Positions 54,120 through 63,162 are shown, counted from the first letter of the stretch. The stretch is DNA of 64,000 nt from Alphaproteobacteria bacterium (GCA_020638555.1 JACKII010000001.1:1294452-1358451), one strand, 5' to 3'. Notes: generated by a model not told the origin, from the letters alone. Numbers and translations are program-made.

Positions 54120-54491
54120 TCTGTTGGTCCTTTCGCGGTATCGATCCGTCTCCTGATGTGGGCCAATGAAGCAATTTGTGTGCCAGTGTCGCGGGTGGAG
54201 CAGGCGCACAGATCGGAACCGCTCGAACCTTTCGGCTAGGCGAATGGTCTGTCGCACCAATCCGACGGACCCGTTTCTGTCGCGGGGCGGCGTGCGGAGC
54301 CGGGTTCGACGCGGCGGGCGGGTGCAAGGTGCGGCTTGGGTGTAAAGTCGGCGCCATGTGTTAACGGAGCGTTACAGTTCGGACGGGCTCCCGCTGCCGG
54401 ACGCCGCCGGCGGCGGGGGCCTTGGCAGCGGCGGGAAAATGGGGCGACAATGCCGGCCAACCCAAAACGCCCCCGGAGGACCCGCCCGCCC
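54120..54491. other. Divergent spacer, 372 bp
   Basis: Separates the PEP-CTERM gene (left) and LLM gene 2 (right). It holds promoter-like sequence and, at 54361-54375, TTAA-N7-TTAC, one base off a CtrA box. An in-frame extension of the LLM gene back to 54336 is open but not protein-like. Confidence 0.35.
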
Positions 54492-55430
54492 ATGCCCGCC
54501 CAAATCGGCTATCTCATCCCCACGCGCGAGGCGATCATGGAAGGCCGGCCCCAGGCCGCGCCCCTGCTCGCGCTTGCCGAGCAGGCCGAGGATCTCGGCT
54601 ATGACTCGGTCTGGATCGGCGACTCGCTCACCGCCCGGCCGCGGCACGAGCCACTGACCCTGCTGGCCGCCATCGCCGGCCGCACCCGGCGGGTCAAGCT
54701 CGGCACCGCCGTGCTGCTGCCGGCGCTCCGCAACCCGGTCCTGCTCGCCCACACCGTCGCCACTCTCGACCAGGCGAGCGATGGCCGGGTGATCCTCGGC
54801 TACGGCATTGCCGGCGACGTGCCCAACATCCGCGCCGAGTTCGAAAGCGCCGGCGTGCCGTTCGACAAGCGCATCGGCCGCATGATCGAAGGATTGCAAC
54901 TCTGCCGCGCCCTCTGGAGCGGCGACAAGGTCGACTGGAACGGCCGCTGGAGTCTGTCCGGCCAGCAGATCGGCCCGACCCCGGCGCAGGCGGGCGGCCC
55001 GCCGGTCTGGATCGGCGGCTCGCACCCCAACGCGCTGAAGCGCGCCGCCCGGCATTTCGACGGCTGGTTCCCGACCGGCCCCGGCGCGGATGTCTGCGGC
55101 CAGCAATGGCGGGAGGTGCAGCAGCACGCCAAGGCCGAGGGCCGCGCCGACGGCGCCATGAGTTTCGCGGTCTACCTGACCCTCGCCATCGACGACAGCC
55201 ATGAGGCCGGTGTCGCCCGCATCGACAAATTCCTGGAAGCCTATTACGGCGTGCCCGGCCACATCCTGCGCCGCCGCATGGCCAGCTTCGGCGGCCCGGC
55301 GGAGGAAGCGGCGGCCTTCGTCAAATCCTATGTCGACCAGGGGGCGAGCCATGTTTGCATCCGCTTCGCCGGCGACCACGAACAGTCCCTGAAAACCATG
55401 GCGGCGCTCCGCCAGCAGATGGGAGGCTAG
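54492..55430 (+). CDS. LLM-class (luciferase-like) F420-dependent oxidoreductase 2
   Basis: 312 residues from ATG 54492 (54450 also possible). Luciferase-like barrel: QIGYLIPTREAIMEG, YDSVWIGDSLTARPRHEPLTLLAAI, LGTAVLLPALRNPVLLAHTVATLDQASDGRVILGYGI, PPVWIGGSHPNALKRAARHFDGWFPTGP. The last block resembles F420-dependent members. Immediately followed (4 bp) by an SDR gene and a beta-hydroxyacid dehydrogenase, so these three oxidoreductases likely act on one pathway. Substrate unknown. Confidence 0.87.
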   Translation: MPAQIGYLIPTREAIMEGRPQAAPLLALAEQAEDLGYDSVWIGDSLTARPRHEPLTLLAAIAGRTRRVKLGTAVLLPALRNPVLLAHTVATLDQASDGRVILGYGIAGDVPNIRAEFESAGVPFDKRIGRMIEGLQLCRALWSGDKVDWNGRWSLSGQQIGPTPAQAGGPPVWIGGSHPNALKRAARHFDGWFPTGPGADVCGQQWREVQQHAKAEGRADGAMSFAVYLTLAIDDSHEAGVARIDKFLEAYYGVPGHILRRRMASFGGPAEEAAAFVKSYVDQGASHVCIRFAGDHEQSLKTMAALRQQMGG

Positions 55431-55434
55431 GCCC

Positions 55435-56202
55435 ATGCGTTTCGAGAACAAGATCGCGCTCATCACCGCCGCCGGCGCCGGCATCGGCAAGGCCACGACC
55501 GAAATCCTGGTGCGCGAGGGCGCCACCGTCATCGCGGTCGAAAACCAGCAGGACCGGCTCGACGCCCTCGTGGCCTCGCTGGACAACCAGCCGGGCCGGG
55601 TCGTGCCCCGGTGCATCGACGCCATGGACGAGGTCCAGGCGCGCCAGTGCGTGCAGCAGGCAATCGACGAATTCGGCCGCATCGACATTCTGGTGAACGC
55701 GGTCGGCGGCTCCACCATCATTCCGAAGCCGAATGTCGACATCGACCAGATGCCGCTCAGCGACTGGCAGAAAATCCTCGACTTCAACCTGACCGCCACC
55801 TTCCTGTTCACCAACGCGGTGGTGCCGCACATGAAGGCGAACAAGTACGGCAAGATCGTCGACCTCGCCTCCATCGCCGGGCGCGGCACCAGCTTCGAGT
55901 CGTCCTCGCCCTATGCGGTCGCCAAGGGCGGTATCATCGCCATGGTGCGCCGGCTGTCGTTCGAACTCGGCCCCTATGGCATCTGCATCAACGCCATCGC
56001 CCCCAGCCTGACGCTTACCGAGCGCATCACCCCGCACTGGGAACGCCGCTCGGCCGAGGACAAGGCGAACGAGCTGAAACGCTTCCCGCTCGGCCGCGTC
56101 GCCGTGGCGGAGGATCAGGCCAAGGTCATCGCCTTCCTGGCCTCGTCGGATGCGGATTTCGTCACCGGCGTCACCATCGACGTGAACGGAGGCCAGCTAT
56201 GA
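55435..56202 (+). CDS. SDR family oxidoreductase
   Basis: 255-residue Rossmann enzyme. Cofactor motif ITAAGAGIGKATTE (TGxxxGxG variant with Ala replacing Gly early), NAVGG for NNAG, and catalytic Ser-Tyr-Lys in LASIAGRG..SPYAVAKGG. The C-terminus SSDADFVTGVTIDVNGGQL is typical. Stop overlaps the next gene start as ATGA. Substrate unknown. Confidence 0.9.
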   Translation: MRFENKIALITAAGAGIGKATTEILVREGATVIAVENQQDRLDALVASLDNQPGRVVPRCIDAMDEVQARQCVQQAIDEFGRIDILVNAVGGSTIIPKPNVDIDQMPLSDWQKILDFNLTATFLFTNAVVPHMKANKYGKIVDLASIAGRGTSFESSSPYAVAKGGIIAMVRRLSFELGPYGICINAIAPSLTLTERITPHWERRSAEDKANELKRFPLGRVAVAEDQAKVIAFLASSDADFVTGVTIDVNGGQL

Positions 56203-57113
56203 GCCTGCCGGATCGGAACGACACGCTCGGCATTGTCGGCGTTGGCGTCATGGGCGGCGGCATCGCCGCGAACCTGCTGAAGGGCGGCGCCAAGCTGGTC
56301 GTCTACGACCAGAACCCGGCCCGGGTGCAGCACTTCGCCAGCCTCGGCGCCTATGCCGCCTCCAGCCCGGCGGATGTGGCGCGCCAGGCGTCGACGCTCA
56401 TCAGCATGGTAGAGACCACGGCCCAGTCGGAAGAGGTCATCATGGGGCCGGAGGGCTTCCAGTCCAAGGCCCGGGCCGGCGACGTCATCCTGTCGATGGC
56501 CACCATCGACCCGCTGGCGGTCAAGCGCTGGCACGCCGAACTGAAGCCCCGCGGCATCGACCTGATCGACGCGCCGGTCTCCGGCGGCCAGGAGCGGGCG
56601 GAATCCGGCGACCTCTCCATCATCTGCGGCGGCGACGCCGACGTGGTGGAGCGGGTGAAGCCGCTGCTCGGCGCCTGCGCCCGCCAGGTGTTCCACATGG
56701 GCGAGGTGGGCCAGGGGCTCGCCATGAAGCTGGTCAACAACATGCTGATCCAGGTCGGCACGGTGGCGGTGGCCGAGGCCATGGTGCTGGGCGCCAAGGC
56801 CGGGCTGGAGCCGCAGGCGATGATCGACGTGATCCGCCAGTCCACCGGCCATTCGGTGGCGTTCGAGATGCGGGCGCCGCGCTATCTCAGCGGCGATTTC
56901 GAGCCGGGCGGTACCGTCGACATCACCTGGAAGGACCAGACGCTCCAGACCGATTTTGCCAACGCGCTGGGCGTGCCGCTGTTCCTCGCCAACACCACGC
57001 GCCAGATTTTCCAGTGGGCGCGGGGCCTTGGTCTCAACAAGAAGGACAGTTCCATCACCGTCACCCTGTACGAAAAGGCCGCCGGCGTGAAACTCGGGCC
57101 CCGCGAGGACTGA
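56199..57113 (+). CDS. NAD(P)-dependent beta-hydroxyacid dehydrogenase (HIBADH family)
   Basis: 304 residues. Rossmann motif GIVGVGVMGGGIAANLL, substrate block IDAPVSGGQERAESGDLSI, and catalytic Lys in GLAMKLVNNM. These are the 3-hydroxyisobutyrate/tartronate semialdehyde reductase family marks. ATG 56199 overlaps the SDR stop. Third gene of the LLM-SDR-HIBADH operon. Confidence 0.9.
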   Translation: MSLPDRNDTLGIVGVGVMGGGIAANLLKGGAKLVVYDQNPARVQHFASLGAYAASSPADVARQASTLISMVETTAQSEEVIMGPEGFQSKARAGDVILSMATIDPLAVKRWHAELKPRGIDLIDAPVSGGQERAESGDLSIICGGDADVVERVKPLLGACARQVFHMGEVGQGLAMKLVNNMLIQVGTVAVAEAMVLGAKAGLEPQAMIDVIRQSTGHSVAFEMRAPRYLSGDFEPGGTVDITWKDQTLQTDFANALGVPLFLANTTRQIFQWARGLGLNKKDSSITVTLYEKAAGVKLGPRED

Positions 57114-57136
57114 GAGCCCTTGCCGCCGGTGCCGAC

Positions 57137-57373
57137 TTACGGCCCGCTATAGGCGAACTTGCCGACCAGCGACGATTTCCCCGGATGGGCAAAGCGCATC
57201 CGGGGGTCGCTCAACTGCATGGTGGCCGCCCGCCGCACGAAGGTCGGCCCGGTGTGGAACGGGACGGCCAGCCCGCTGACCTCCGGGTCGAGCGGTGCTT
57301 CGCCATGGCGGCTGGCCTTGATGTGAAAGCCCAGCATCGCCTCGCATGTCCCAAGCGATGCTGGCCATGGCAT
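57137..57373 (-). CDS. Small hypothetical ORF, possibly frameshifted
   Basis: 78 codons ending GKFAYSGP. A GGGAGG lies just before two overlapping ATGs in different frames (57373 and 57368). The 57368 ATG has the better spacing (8 nt) but its frame soon looks non-coding, while the other frame (FHIKASRHGEAPLDPEVSG) looks protein-like to the end. A single indel near 57345 would join them. An AT-rich promoter-like stretch lies upstream (57400-57485). Family not recognised. Confidence 0.35.
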   Translation of the reverse strand: MPWPASLGTCEAMLGFHIKASRHGEAPLDPEVSGLAVPFHTGPTFVRRAATMQLSDPRMRFAHPGKSSLVGKFAYSGP

Positions 57374-57665
57374 TTTCCTCCCGTTTGCAAATCGTCCCCG
57401 TGTTTCGGATAATGATTGGGAAAAATACCACAAAATCCTGCCGAAATCTTTATCGGAATACCGCTAATATGATATGATAATTGGCGAGTCCTTGCTCCCT
57501 TTACCGCCTTTACTCGCGCGGGGATTTCTGTTGGTGTTGATGCGGTCAAAATCGCGTGCGTACGGGCGGCGCCATGGCCATCGCGATCCCATCTGATCTG
57601 GGTCAATGGCGCCGGCCCGGCCGAGCGCTAGCGTGGTGAACGGTCAAGGAAAGGAAGGCCATCCG

Positions 57666-58118
57666 ATGACGCTGAACATTCCGCACAACGCCTGGATTCT
57701 GGTGGGTGATGGTGAGCGGGCGCTGATCCTGCGCAACGACGGCGACGAGAAATTTCCGAACCTCGTCACGCAAGAGGCGATCCGCCACGAGAATCCGGCG
57801 ACCCGTGAGCAAGGCACCGACCGGCCGGGGCGCTTTCCGGACGGGCCCAGCGTGCAACGCAGCGCCGTCGAAAACACCGACTGGCATCGGGTTGAAAAAG
57901 ACCGGTTCGCGCGCGAGATGGCGGCGCATCTGCGCCAGTCCGCGCTCGACAACGCGTTCACGCACCTGATCGTCGTCGCTCCGCCCCAGGTGCTGGGCGA
58001 ACTGCGCCAGCAGATGGACAAGGCGGTGCAGGCCAAGGTGCTGGCCGAGGTCGACAAGGACCTGACCAAGCACCCGGTGCACGAGATCGAGCGCATCCTG
58101 GTCCAGAAATCCGGCTGA
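57666..58118 (+). CDS. Host attachment protein family (AtsE-like)
   Basis: 150 residues of the family named for attachment to host cells, which is widespread in non-pathogens; actual role unknown. It resembles release-factor/eRF1-like domains: WILVGDGERALILRN at the start, HLIVVAPPQVLGELRQQM, and LAEVDKDLTKHPVHEIERIL at the end. ATG 57666 has AAGGAAAGGAAGG upstream. Soluble and intact. Confidence 0.85.
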   Translation: MTLNIPHNAWILVGDGERALILRNDGDEKFPNLVTQEAIRHENPATREQGTDRPGRFPDGPSVQRSAVENTDWHRVEKDRFAREMAAHLRQSALDNAFTHLIVVAPPQVLGELRQQMDKAVQAKVLAEVDKDLTKHPVHEIERILVQKSG

Positions 58119-58237
58119 CCGCCCGGTTGGTCCTTCCCGCGGGGCCGCCGCCTGCCATGGACAGGCGGCAGTCCGCGCCCGATGATGGAGGCAGGCCGCA
58201 TTTCGTGGCGTCGTATCCAAGGGAAGGAAACCGACCG

Positions 58238-58636
58238 ATGGCCAATTCGGAATGGCTCGATCAAGGCATTGCCATGCGCCGCCAGCTTTACGGCGAGGCG
58301 GCGGTGGAGCGCTCCAACGCCGCCAATTACGACGACCCGATCATGGGCAAGTTCATCGACTATGCCCAGGAAGCGGTGTTCGGCGGGCTGTGGGGGCGTC
58401 CCGGCCTGGACCTGAAGACGCGCTCGCTGATCTGCGTCGTCTCCGACACCACCATGGGCCGCGAGGACGAACTGGCCATCCATCTGCGCTTCGCGCTGCG
58501 CCAGGGCTGGACCGAAGACGAACTGACCGAGGCGATCCTGCACCTGGCCGGCTATATCGGCCTGCCGCTGGTGCGCGGCGCCATGCTGAAGGCGCGTGAG
58601 GTGTTCGCCGAGATCCGCGCCGAAGGCGGCGCCTGA
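58238..58636 (+). CDS. Carboxymuconolactone decarboxylase (CMD) family protein
   Basis: 132 residues of the CMD/AhpD-like helical fold. Blocks: FGGLWGRPGLDLKTRSLICV, DELAIHLRFALRQGWTEDEL and AGYIGLPLVRGAM. There is no CxxC, so it is of the 4-carboxymuconolactone decarboxylase type and not a peroxidase. ATG 58238 follows GGGAAGGAAA. Separate from other aromatic genes, so substrate is uncertain. Confidence 0.87.
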   Translation: MANSEWLDQGIAMRRQLYGEAAVERSNAANYDDPIMGKFIDYAQEAVFGGLWGRPGLDLKTRSLICVVSDTTMGREDELAIHLRFALRQGWTEDELTEAILHLAGYIGLPLVRGAMLKAREVFAEIRAEGGA

Positions 58637-58703
58637 GCGGGGCCTCACCTGCCGGGCCTTAACCCGCCGGGCCTTGCCGGTCGGGTCTTACGGGGCGGGC
58701 CCG

Positions 58704-59369
58704 CTATTCCGCAGCGGCGGCCAGCGCCGCCGGCTGCGGCAGGGTGAGGTCCGCCAGCACCATATTGTCCGCAAAGCGCCATTGGATCGTCGCGCCCGCG
58801 TCCTCCGCCTGCAACCAGGCGAGATGGGCCAGGATCACCCGGCTGTCCAGGTCGCCGGGCGGCACCTTGCCGGTCACGGTCGAGGCGACGCGCGGGTTCA
58901 GCGCCGCATTCTGGCCGCTGCCGATCAGCGACAGGGTCAGCGTGCCGTCGCCCCGGCTCAGTTGCACGGTCAGCACGCCGCCGCGCGCCATCGCCTCGGC
59001 CACCAGCAGGATCAGGTTCAGCACCAGCTTGGCGCCGCGGCCCTGCACCGCCGTCACGTCCGGCTCAGCCCGCCAGTCCAGCCGCACCTTGCCGTCGCGC
59101 AGCATGTTCTGCGCCAGCTGGCTGAGTTCGTTCGTGCCCCAGCCGTCGCGGCCGCCGGCCGTTCCGAAGGCGACGCGAAAGAATTCCAGCCGCCGCCACG
59201 CGGTGCGCGCGCTGGTATCGGTCAGGTCGATGATATCGGGGTCGGCGGTACTGCCCATTTCCCGCAGCAGCTCGATCCCGTTGGTGGCGGCGCCGATTGG
59301 CCCCACCATGTCGTGGCAAAGCCGCGAGCAGATCAGCTCGACAATGCCCAAGTCCACCGGAATACCCAT
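58704..59369 (-). CDS. chpT: Histidine phosphotransferase ChpT
   Basis: Transfers phosphate from the CckA receiver to CtrA and CpdR. 221 residues. The phospho-His is H19 in LICSRLCHDMVGPIGAATNG, the family signature; the C-terminal part is a degenerate ATPase-like fold (KLVLNLILLVAEAMARGGVL). It completes the CckA-ChpT-CtrA relay in this window. A perfect CtrA box lies about 100 bp upstream, pointing to feedback control. Confidence 0.93.
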   Translation of the reverse strand: MGIPVDLGIVELICSRLCHDMVGPIGAATNGIELLREMGSTADPDIIDLTDTSARTAWRRLEFFRVAFGTAGGRDGWGTNELSQLAQNMLRDGKVRLDWRAEPDVTAVQGRGAKLVLNLILLVAEAMARGGVLTVQLSRGDGTLTLSLIGSGQNAALNPRVASTVTGKVPPGDLDSRVILAHLAWLQAEDAGATIQWRFADNMVLADLTLPQPAALAAAAE

Positions 59370-59469
59370 GCGCCGAAACCCTGGTTGAAGACGTGCCTGG
59401 CCTCATTCTGTCGGTGCCGATAGCGCACCGTAGTATGGCGAAGCCTCGGCCCACTGTGCAACCCGGGGT

Positions 59470-59484
59470 TTAAGGGCGCGTTAA
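59470..59484 (-). promoter_or_regulatory. Perfect CtrA box upstream of chpT
   Basis: TTAA-GGGCGCG-TTAA(C), an exact match to the TTAA-N7-TTAA consensus, about 101-115 bp before the chpT start. It overlaps the mobA stop codon and last codons. The surrounding DNA is very GC-rich, so chance occurrence is unlikely. Confidence 0.75.
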
Positions 59485-60084
59485 CAGCCGCACCAGCGCG
59501 GCCAGGTCGTCTGGCCGGTTGATGTTGGCGAAGGCGTCGGCCTCGGCAAAGGGCACCGCCACCAACCCCTGCGTGCGGATCGCCGCTTCCAGTCGGCGTG
59601 CGCCCGCCCGGACCGCCGCATCCAGCCGCAAGGCCGCGGCGAGCGGCCAGCAGGCCGTGCCCCAGTGCAGCCGCCCGGCCGCCTCCGCCACCGCGACCGG
59701 TTCGGTTGCACCGCTGTCCCCCTCAGCCATGGCCGCCGCCAGCAGGCGGGCCACCAGGTCGCCGGGGGCAGGGGTGTCGACCGGCACCGTCACCAGCCAG
59801 CGCACGCCGGGCCAGGCCGCCGCCGCATGGGCCGCCGCCGCGGCGATGCCGGCCAGCGGCCCCGCATCCGCCACCCGGTCGGCCACCACCGGCAGGCCGA
59901 AGGGCGCGAACCGCGCCGGCTCGCCATTGGCCGAGAGCACGATCCGCCCGCCCTGCGGCCGCAGCCGCTGCAGCAGATGGGCCAGCAGCGGCCGGCCCGC
60001 CGCTTCGACCAGGGCCTTGTCGGCGCCGCCGAGCCGCCGGCCGCCGCCGCCCGCCAGGACGGCCAGTGCAACAGTGTCTTGCAA
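59470..60084 (-). CDS. mobA: Molybdenum cofactor guanylyltransferase MobA
   Basis: Attaches GMP to molybdopterin. About 204 residues. Nucleotide-binding LAGGGGRRLGGADKAL at the N-terminus, then VVADRVADAGPLAGIAAAA and VTVPVDTPAPG, and FANINRPDDLAAL near the end: all MobA marks. Start chosen at TTG 60084, 6 nt after GGAGG; TTG 60090 directly abuts that site. Divergent from moaA, so both Mo-cofactor genes share an upstream region. Confidence 0.9.
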   Translation of the reverse strand: MQDTVALAVLAGGGGRRLGGADKALVEAAGRPLLAHLLQRLRPQGGRIVLSANGEPARFAPFGLPVVADRVADAGPLAGIAAAAAHAAAAWPGVRWLVTVPVDTPAPGDLVARLLAAAMAEGDSGATEPVAVAEAAGRLHWGTACWPLAAALRLDAAVRAGARRLEAAIRTQGLVAVPFAEADAFANINRPDDLAALVRLLTRP

Positions 60085-60226
60085 GCGCAACCTCCGCCAA
60101 CCATCTGGAAACTGTGGGCTGTCGCCGCTATGCTAAGGGTAATCCGATCCGGCGGCGAATGTCCGGCGCCGGACTTGGCGTCCCAGCCCGCGTACACCAC
60201 CCCGCCTGGGTACCGTATCCCGAACC

Positions 60227-61276
60227 ATGGGCGACAGCAGCATGGCCACGACCTACACCGAACCCACCACCGCCGCCAGCGGTCCCGTCATCGACCCGTT
60301 CGGCCGCGCCATCACCTATCTGCGCGTGTCGGTCACCGACCGGTGCGATTTCCGCTGCGTCTATTGCATGTCCGAGAACATGACCTTCCTGCCGAAGAAG
60401 GACATTCTCAGCCTCGACGAGCTGGACCGGGTCTGCAGCGCCTTCGTGCGCATGGGCGTGCGCAAGCTGCGCCTGACCGGCGGCGAGCCGCTGGTGCGCC
60501 GCGGCATCATGAACCTGATCGAGGGGCTGGGCCGCCACCTCGAATCCGGCCTGCTCGACGAGCTGACCGTGACCACCAATGGCAGCCAGCTGGAACGCTT
60601 CGCCGAGCCGCTCTATGCCGCAGGCGTGCGCCGCATCAACGTCTCGCTCGACACGCTGGAGGCGGACACGTTCAAGGCGCTGACCCGCTGGGGCCGGCTC
60701 GACCAGGTGTTGCGCGGCATCCAGGCGGCGAAGGACGCCGGCCTCGCCATCAAGATCAACGCCGTCGCGCTCAAGGGCGTGAACGAGGGCGAACTGGACC
60801 GCCTGATCGGCTGGTGCGGCGACGAGGGCTTCGACCTGACCCTGATCGAGGTCATGCCCATGGGCGATATCGGCGAGCAGCGGGTGGACCAGTACTGGCC
60901 GCTCTCCATGGTGCGCGCCGATCTCTCCCAGCGCTGGACGCTGGAGGAGTCGGACTACAAGACCGGCGGCCCGGCCCGCTATTACACCGTGGGCGAGACC
61001 GGCGGCCGGCTGGGATTCATCACGCCGATGACCCACAATTTCTGCGAAAGCTGCAACCGCGTGCGCCTGACCTGCACCGGCATGCTCTATATGTGCCTGG
61101 GCCAGAACGATTCGGCCGACCTGAAGGAGGTGGTGCGCCAAGCGGAAAGCGACGCGCCGCTGGAAGACGCCATCCGCGCGGCCATTGCCCGCAAGCCCAA
61201 GGGCCACGACTTCGTCATCGACCGGCGCCGGCGCCGGGCCGCGGTGCCGCGGCATATGTCGACCACCGGCGGCTGA
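60227..61276 (+). CDS. moaA: GTP 3',8-cyclase MoaA
   Basis: Radical-SAM enzyme that starts molybdopterin synthesis. 349 residues. N-terminal cluster CDFRCVYC (CxxxCxxC), GGEPLVRRG, and C-terminal cluster NFCESCNRVRLTCTG; ends in TGG, the double-glycine tail needed for activity. ATG 60227, or MATTY at 60242. Followed 8 bp later by NAD kinase. Confidence 0.96.
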   Translation: MGDSSMATTYTEPTTAASGPVIDPFGRAITYLRVSVTDRCDFRCVYCMSENMTFLPKKDILSLDELDRVCSAFVRMGVRKLRLTGGEPLVRRGIMNLIEGLGRHLESGLLDELTVTTNGSQLERFAEPLYAAGVRRINVSLDTLEADTFKALTRWGRLDQVLRGIQAAKDAGLAIKINAVALKGVNEGELDRLIGWCGDEGFDLTLIEVMPMGDIGEQRVDQYWPLSMVRADLSQRWTLEESDYKTGGPARYYTVGETGGRLGFITPMTHNFCESCNRVRLTCTGMLYMCLGQNDSADLKEVVRQAESDAPLEDAIRAAIARKPKGHDFVIDRRRRRAAVPRHMSTTGG

Positions 61277-61284
61277 CCCGCGGG

Positions 61285-62052
61285 ATGTCGCGCCCCGCGC
61301 TTGCCTTCGTCGCCTCCTCTGCCGACGCCGCCCAGCGGGCGCTGACGGACCTCAGCCAGCAGTATGAGACCGTGCCGCCGGAACAGGCCGACGTCATCGT
61401 CGCCCTGGGCGGCGACGGTTTCATGCTGGAGACGCTGCACCGCTATATGGGCCGCGGCGTGCCGATTTTCGGCATGCACCGCGGCACGGTCGGCTTTCTG
61501 ATGAACGCGTTCGAGCCGGACGGCCTGCCGGAACGCATCCGCCGTGCCACCGCCGTCGAACTGACGCCGCTGCGCATGACCGTGGAGACCACCGACGGCC
61601 GCCATGTGGACGCGCTGGCGATCAACGAGGTTTCGCTGCTGCGCGAAACCCGCCAGACCTCGCACATCTGCATCAAGATCGACGGCGTCGTGCGCATCGA
61701 GGAGTTGATGGCCGACGGCGTGCTGGTCGCCACTCCCGCCGGCTCCACCGCCTACAATCTGTCGGCGCACGGGCCGGTGGTGCCGCTGTCCTCGCAGGTG
61801 CTCTGCCTGACGCCGATCAGCGCCTTCCGGCCGCGACGTTGGCGCGGCGCCCTGTTGCCGAGCGACGCCGTGGTGCGGTTCGAGGTGCTGGACCCGGTCA
61901 AACGCCCGGTCCTGGCCGTGGCCGACTTCACGGAAGTGCGGGACGTGCGCTGGGTCGAGGTGCAGGAAGACCGCAATGTCTCCTTCACCCTGTTGTTCGA
62001 CCCGGAACACGACCTGGAAGAGCGCGTGCTGAAGGAGCAGTTCGTGTCGTGA
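61285..62052 (+). CDS. NAD kinase
   Basis: Makes NADP from NAD. 255 residues. GGDG motif in IVALGGDGFMLE, the NEVSLLRE block and the TPAGSTAYNLSAHGP motif are all present. The N-terminus is short, as usual in alphaproteobacteria. The stop overlaps the GTG of the next gene (GTGA), so coupled. Confidence 0.93.
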   Translation: MSRPALAFVASSADAAQRALTDLSQQYETVPPEQADVIVALGGDGFMLETLHRYMGRGVPIFGMHRGTVGFLMNAFEPDGLPERIRRATAVELTPLRMTVETTDGRHVDALAINEVSLLRETRQTSHICIKIDGVVRIEELMADGVLVATPAGSTAYNLSAHGPVVPLSSQVLCLTPISAFRPRRWRGALLPSDAVVRFEVLDPVKRPVLAVADFTEVRDVRWVEVQEDRNVSFTLLFDPEHDLEERVLKEQFVS

Positions 62053-63158
62053 GCCGCGCCACCGGTGGCGCCGGTTCCTCCACCGGCGGAGCCAAGTCCT
62101 CCATGACGGCCCGCACCCGGGCGGTTCTCATGGCGCGCACGCTGGCGGTCGGCGCGGTGGGCGGCGCGGTTTTCGCCTATATTGGCACGCCGCTGCCCTG
62201 GATGCTGGGGGCGCTGTTCGCGACCATGGTCGGCTCGATGAGCGGCCTCACCCTCTACATCCACCAGATGTTCCGCCGGCTCTGGATCATCGTGCTCGGC
62301 GTCACCCTCGGCTCATCCTTCACGCCGGACGTGCTGGAGCATCTGCATCTCTGGATCACCAGTTTCGTCGGCATGTGCGTCTTCGTGCTGTTCGGCACCT
62401 GGGTCAGCTTCCAGGTATTCACCCGGCTCGGCCATATCGACCGCATCACCGCGTTTTTCTGCGCCTCGCCCGGCGGCCTTGGCGAGATGATGATCCTGGG
62501 CCCCGCGCTCGGCGGCAACGAGCGCACCATCGTGCTGATCCATGCCACGCGGGTCGTCATGGTGATGGCGATCATCCCGCCCGCCTACAGCATTCTGGCC
62601 GGCTATGTGCCGCCGGCCAATCTGGGCGGCAGCGGCTTTATCTGGCATCTGCCGCTCCGCGATCTCGCCATTCTGGGGGGCGCCGGCGCGGTCGGCGCCA
62701 TCATCGCCAAGCTGCTGAAATTTCCCGCCTGGCAGATGATCGGGCCGATGATCGCCAGCGCGGCCATCCATATGACCGGCCTCACCCAGTCCCGGCCGCC
62801 CAGCGACCTGATCGCCATCGCCCAGCTGGTGATCGGCGCCGGTGCCGGCTCGCGCTTCAGCGGCGTGCGCGTGCACGAGCTGGTGCGCCCGATGCTGCTG
62901 TCGGGCCTGGCCACGATCTGCCTGCTGAGCCTCGCCGCCGGCGTCGCCTACGGGCTTGCCTCACTCACCGGGCTGGATTTCCGCGCGGTGCACCTGGCCT
63001 ATTCGCCCGGTGGCTTTGCGGAAATGAGCATGATCGCGCTTTCGCTCGGGATCGAGGTGCCCTTCGTCTCGCTGCACCATCTGGGCCGCATGATCATCGT
63101 CGTCTCCAGCGCCACCTTCGTCGCCGGCCTGATCCGCCGGCGCATGGCCAAGCCTTGA
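62049..63158 (+). CDS. AbrB family membrane protein
   Basis: 369 residues from GTG 62049, which overlaps the nadK stop as GTGA and has AAGGAG 10 nt upstream; ATG 62103 is the alternative. About ten hydrophobic segments in two repeats, with PLPWMLGALFATM and its counterpart FPAWQMIGPMIASAAIH, and APGGLGEM-like motifs (SPGGLGEMMILG, SPGGFAEMSMIAL). This is the AbrB/TIGR03082 family, once called ammonia monooxygenase; not the AbrB DNA-binding protein. Transport substrate unknown. Confidence 0.88.
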   Translation: MSRATGGAGSSTGGAKSSMTARTRAVLMARTLAVGAVGGAVFAYIGTPLPWMLGALFATMVGSMSGLTLYIHQMFRRLWIIVLGVTLGSSFTPDVLEHLHLWITSFVGMCVFVLFGTWVSFQVFTRLGHIDRITAFFCASPGGLGEMMILGPALGGNERTIVLIHATRVVMVMAIIPPAYSILAGYVPPANLGGSGFIWHLPLRDLAILGGAGAVGAIIAKLLKFPAWQMIGPMIASAAIHMTGLTQSRPPSDLIAIAQLVIGAGAGSRFSGVRVHELVRPMLLSGLATICLLSLAAGVAYGLASLTGLDFRAVHLAYSPGGFAEMSMIALSLGIEVPFVSLHHLGRMIIVVSSATFVAGLIRRRMAKP

Positions 63159-63162
63159 GATT

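Noticed and set aside
54361..54375. CtrA box TTAA-N7-TTAC
   Set aside because: One base off and no cell-cycle gene nearby; may be chance, so not listed as a site of its own.
59470..60084. CofC (F420 guanylyltransferase) instead of MobA
   Set aside because: LAGGGGRRLGGADKAL and the NINRPDD end are MobA marks, and moaA is adjacent.
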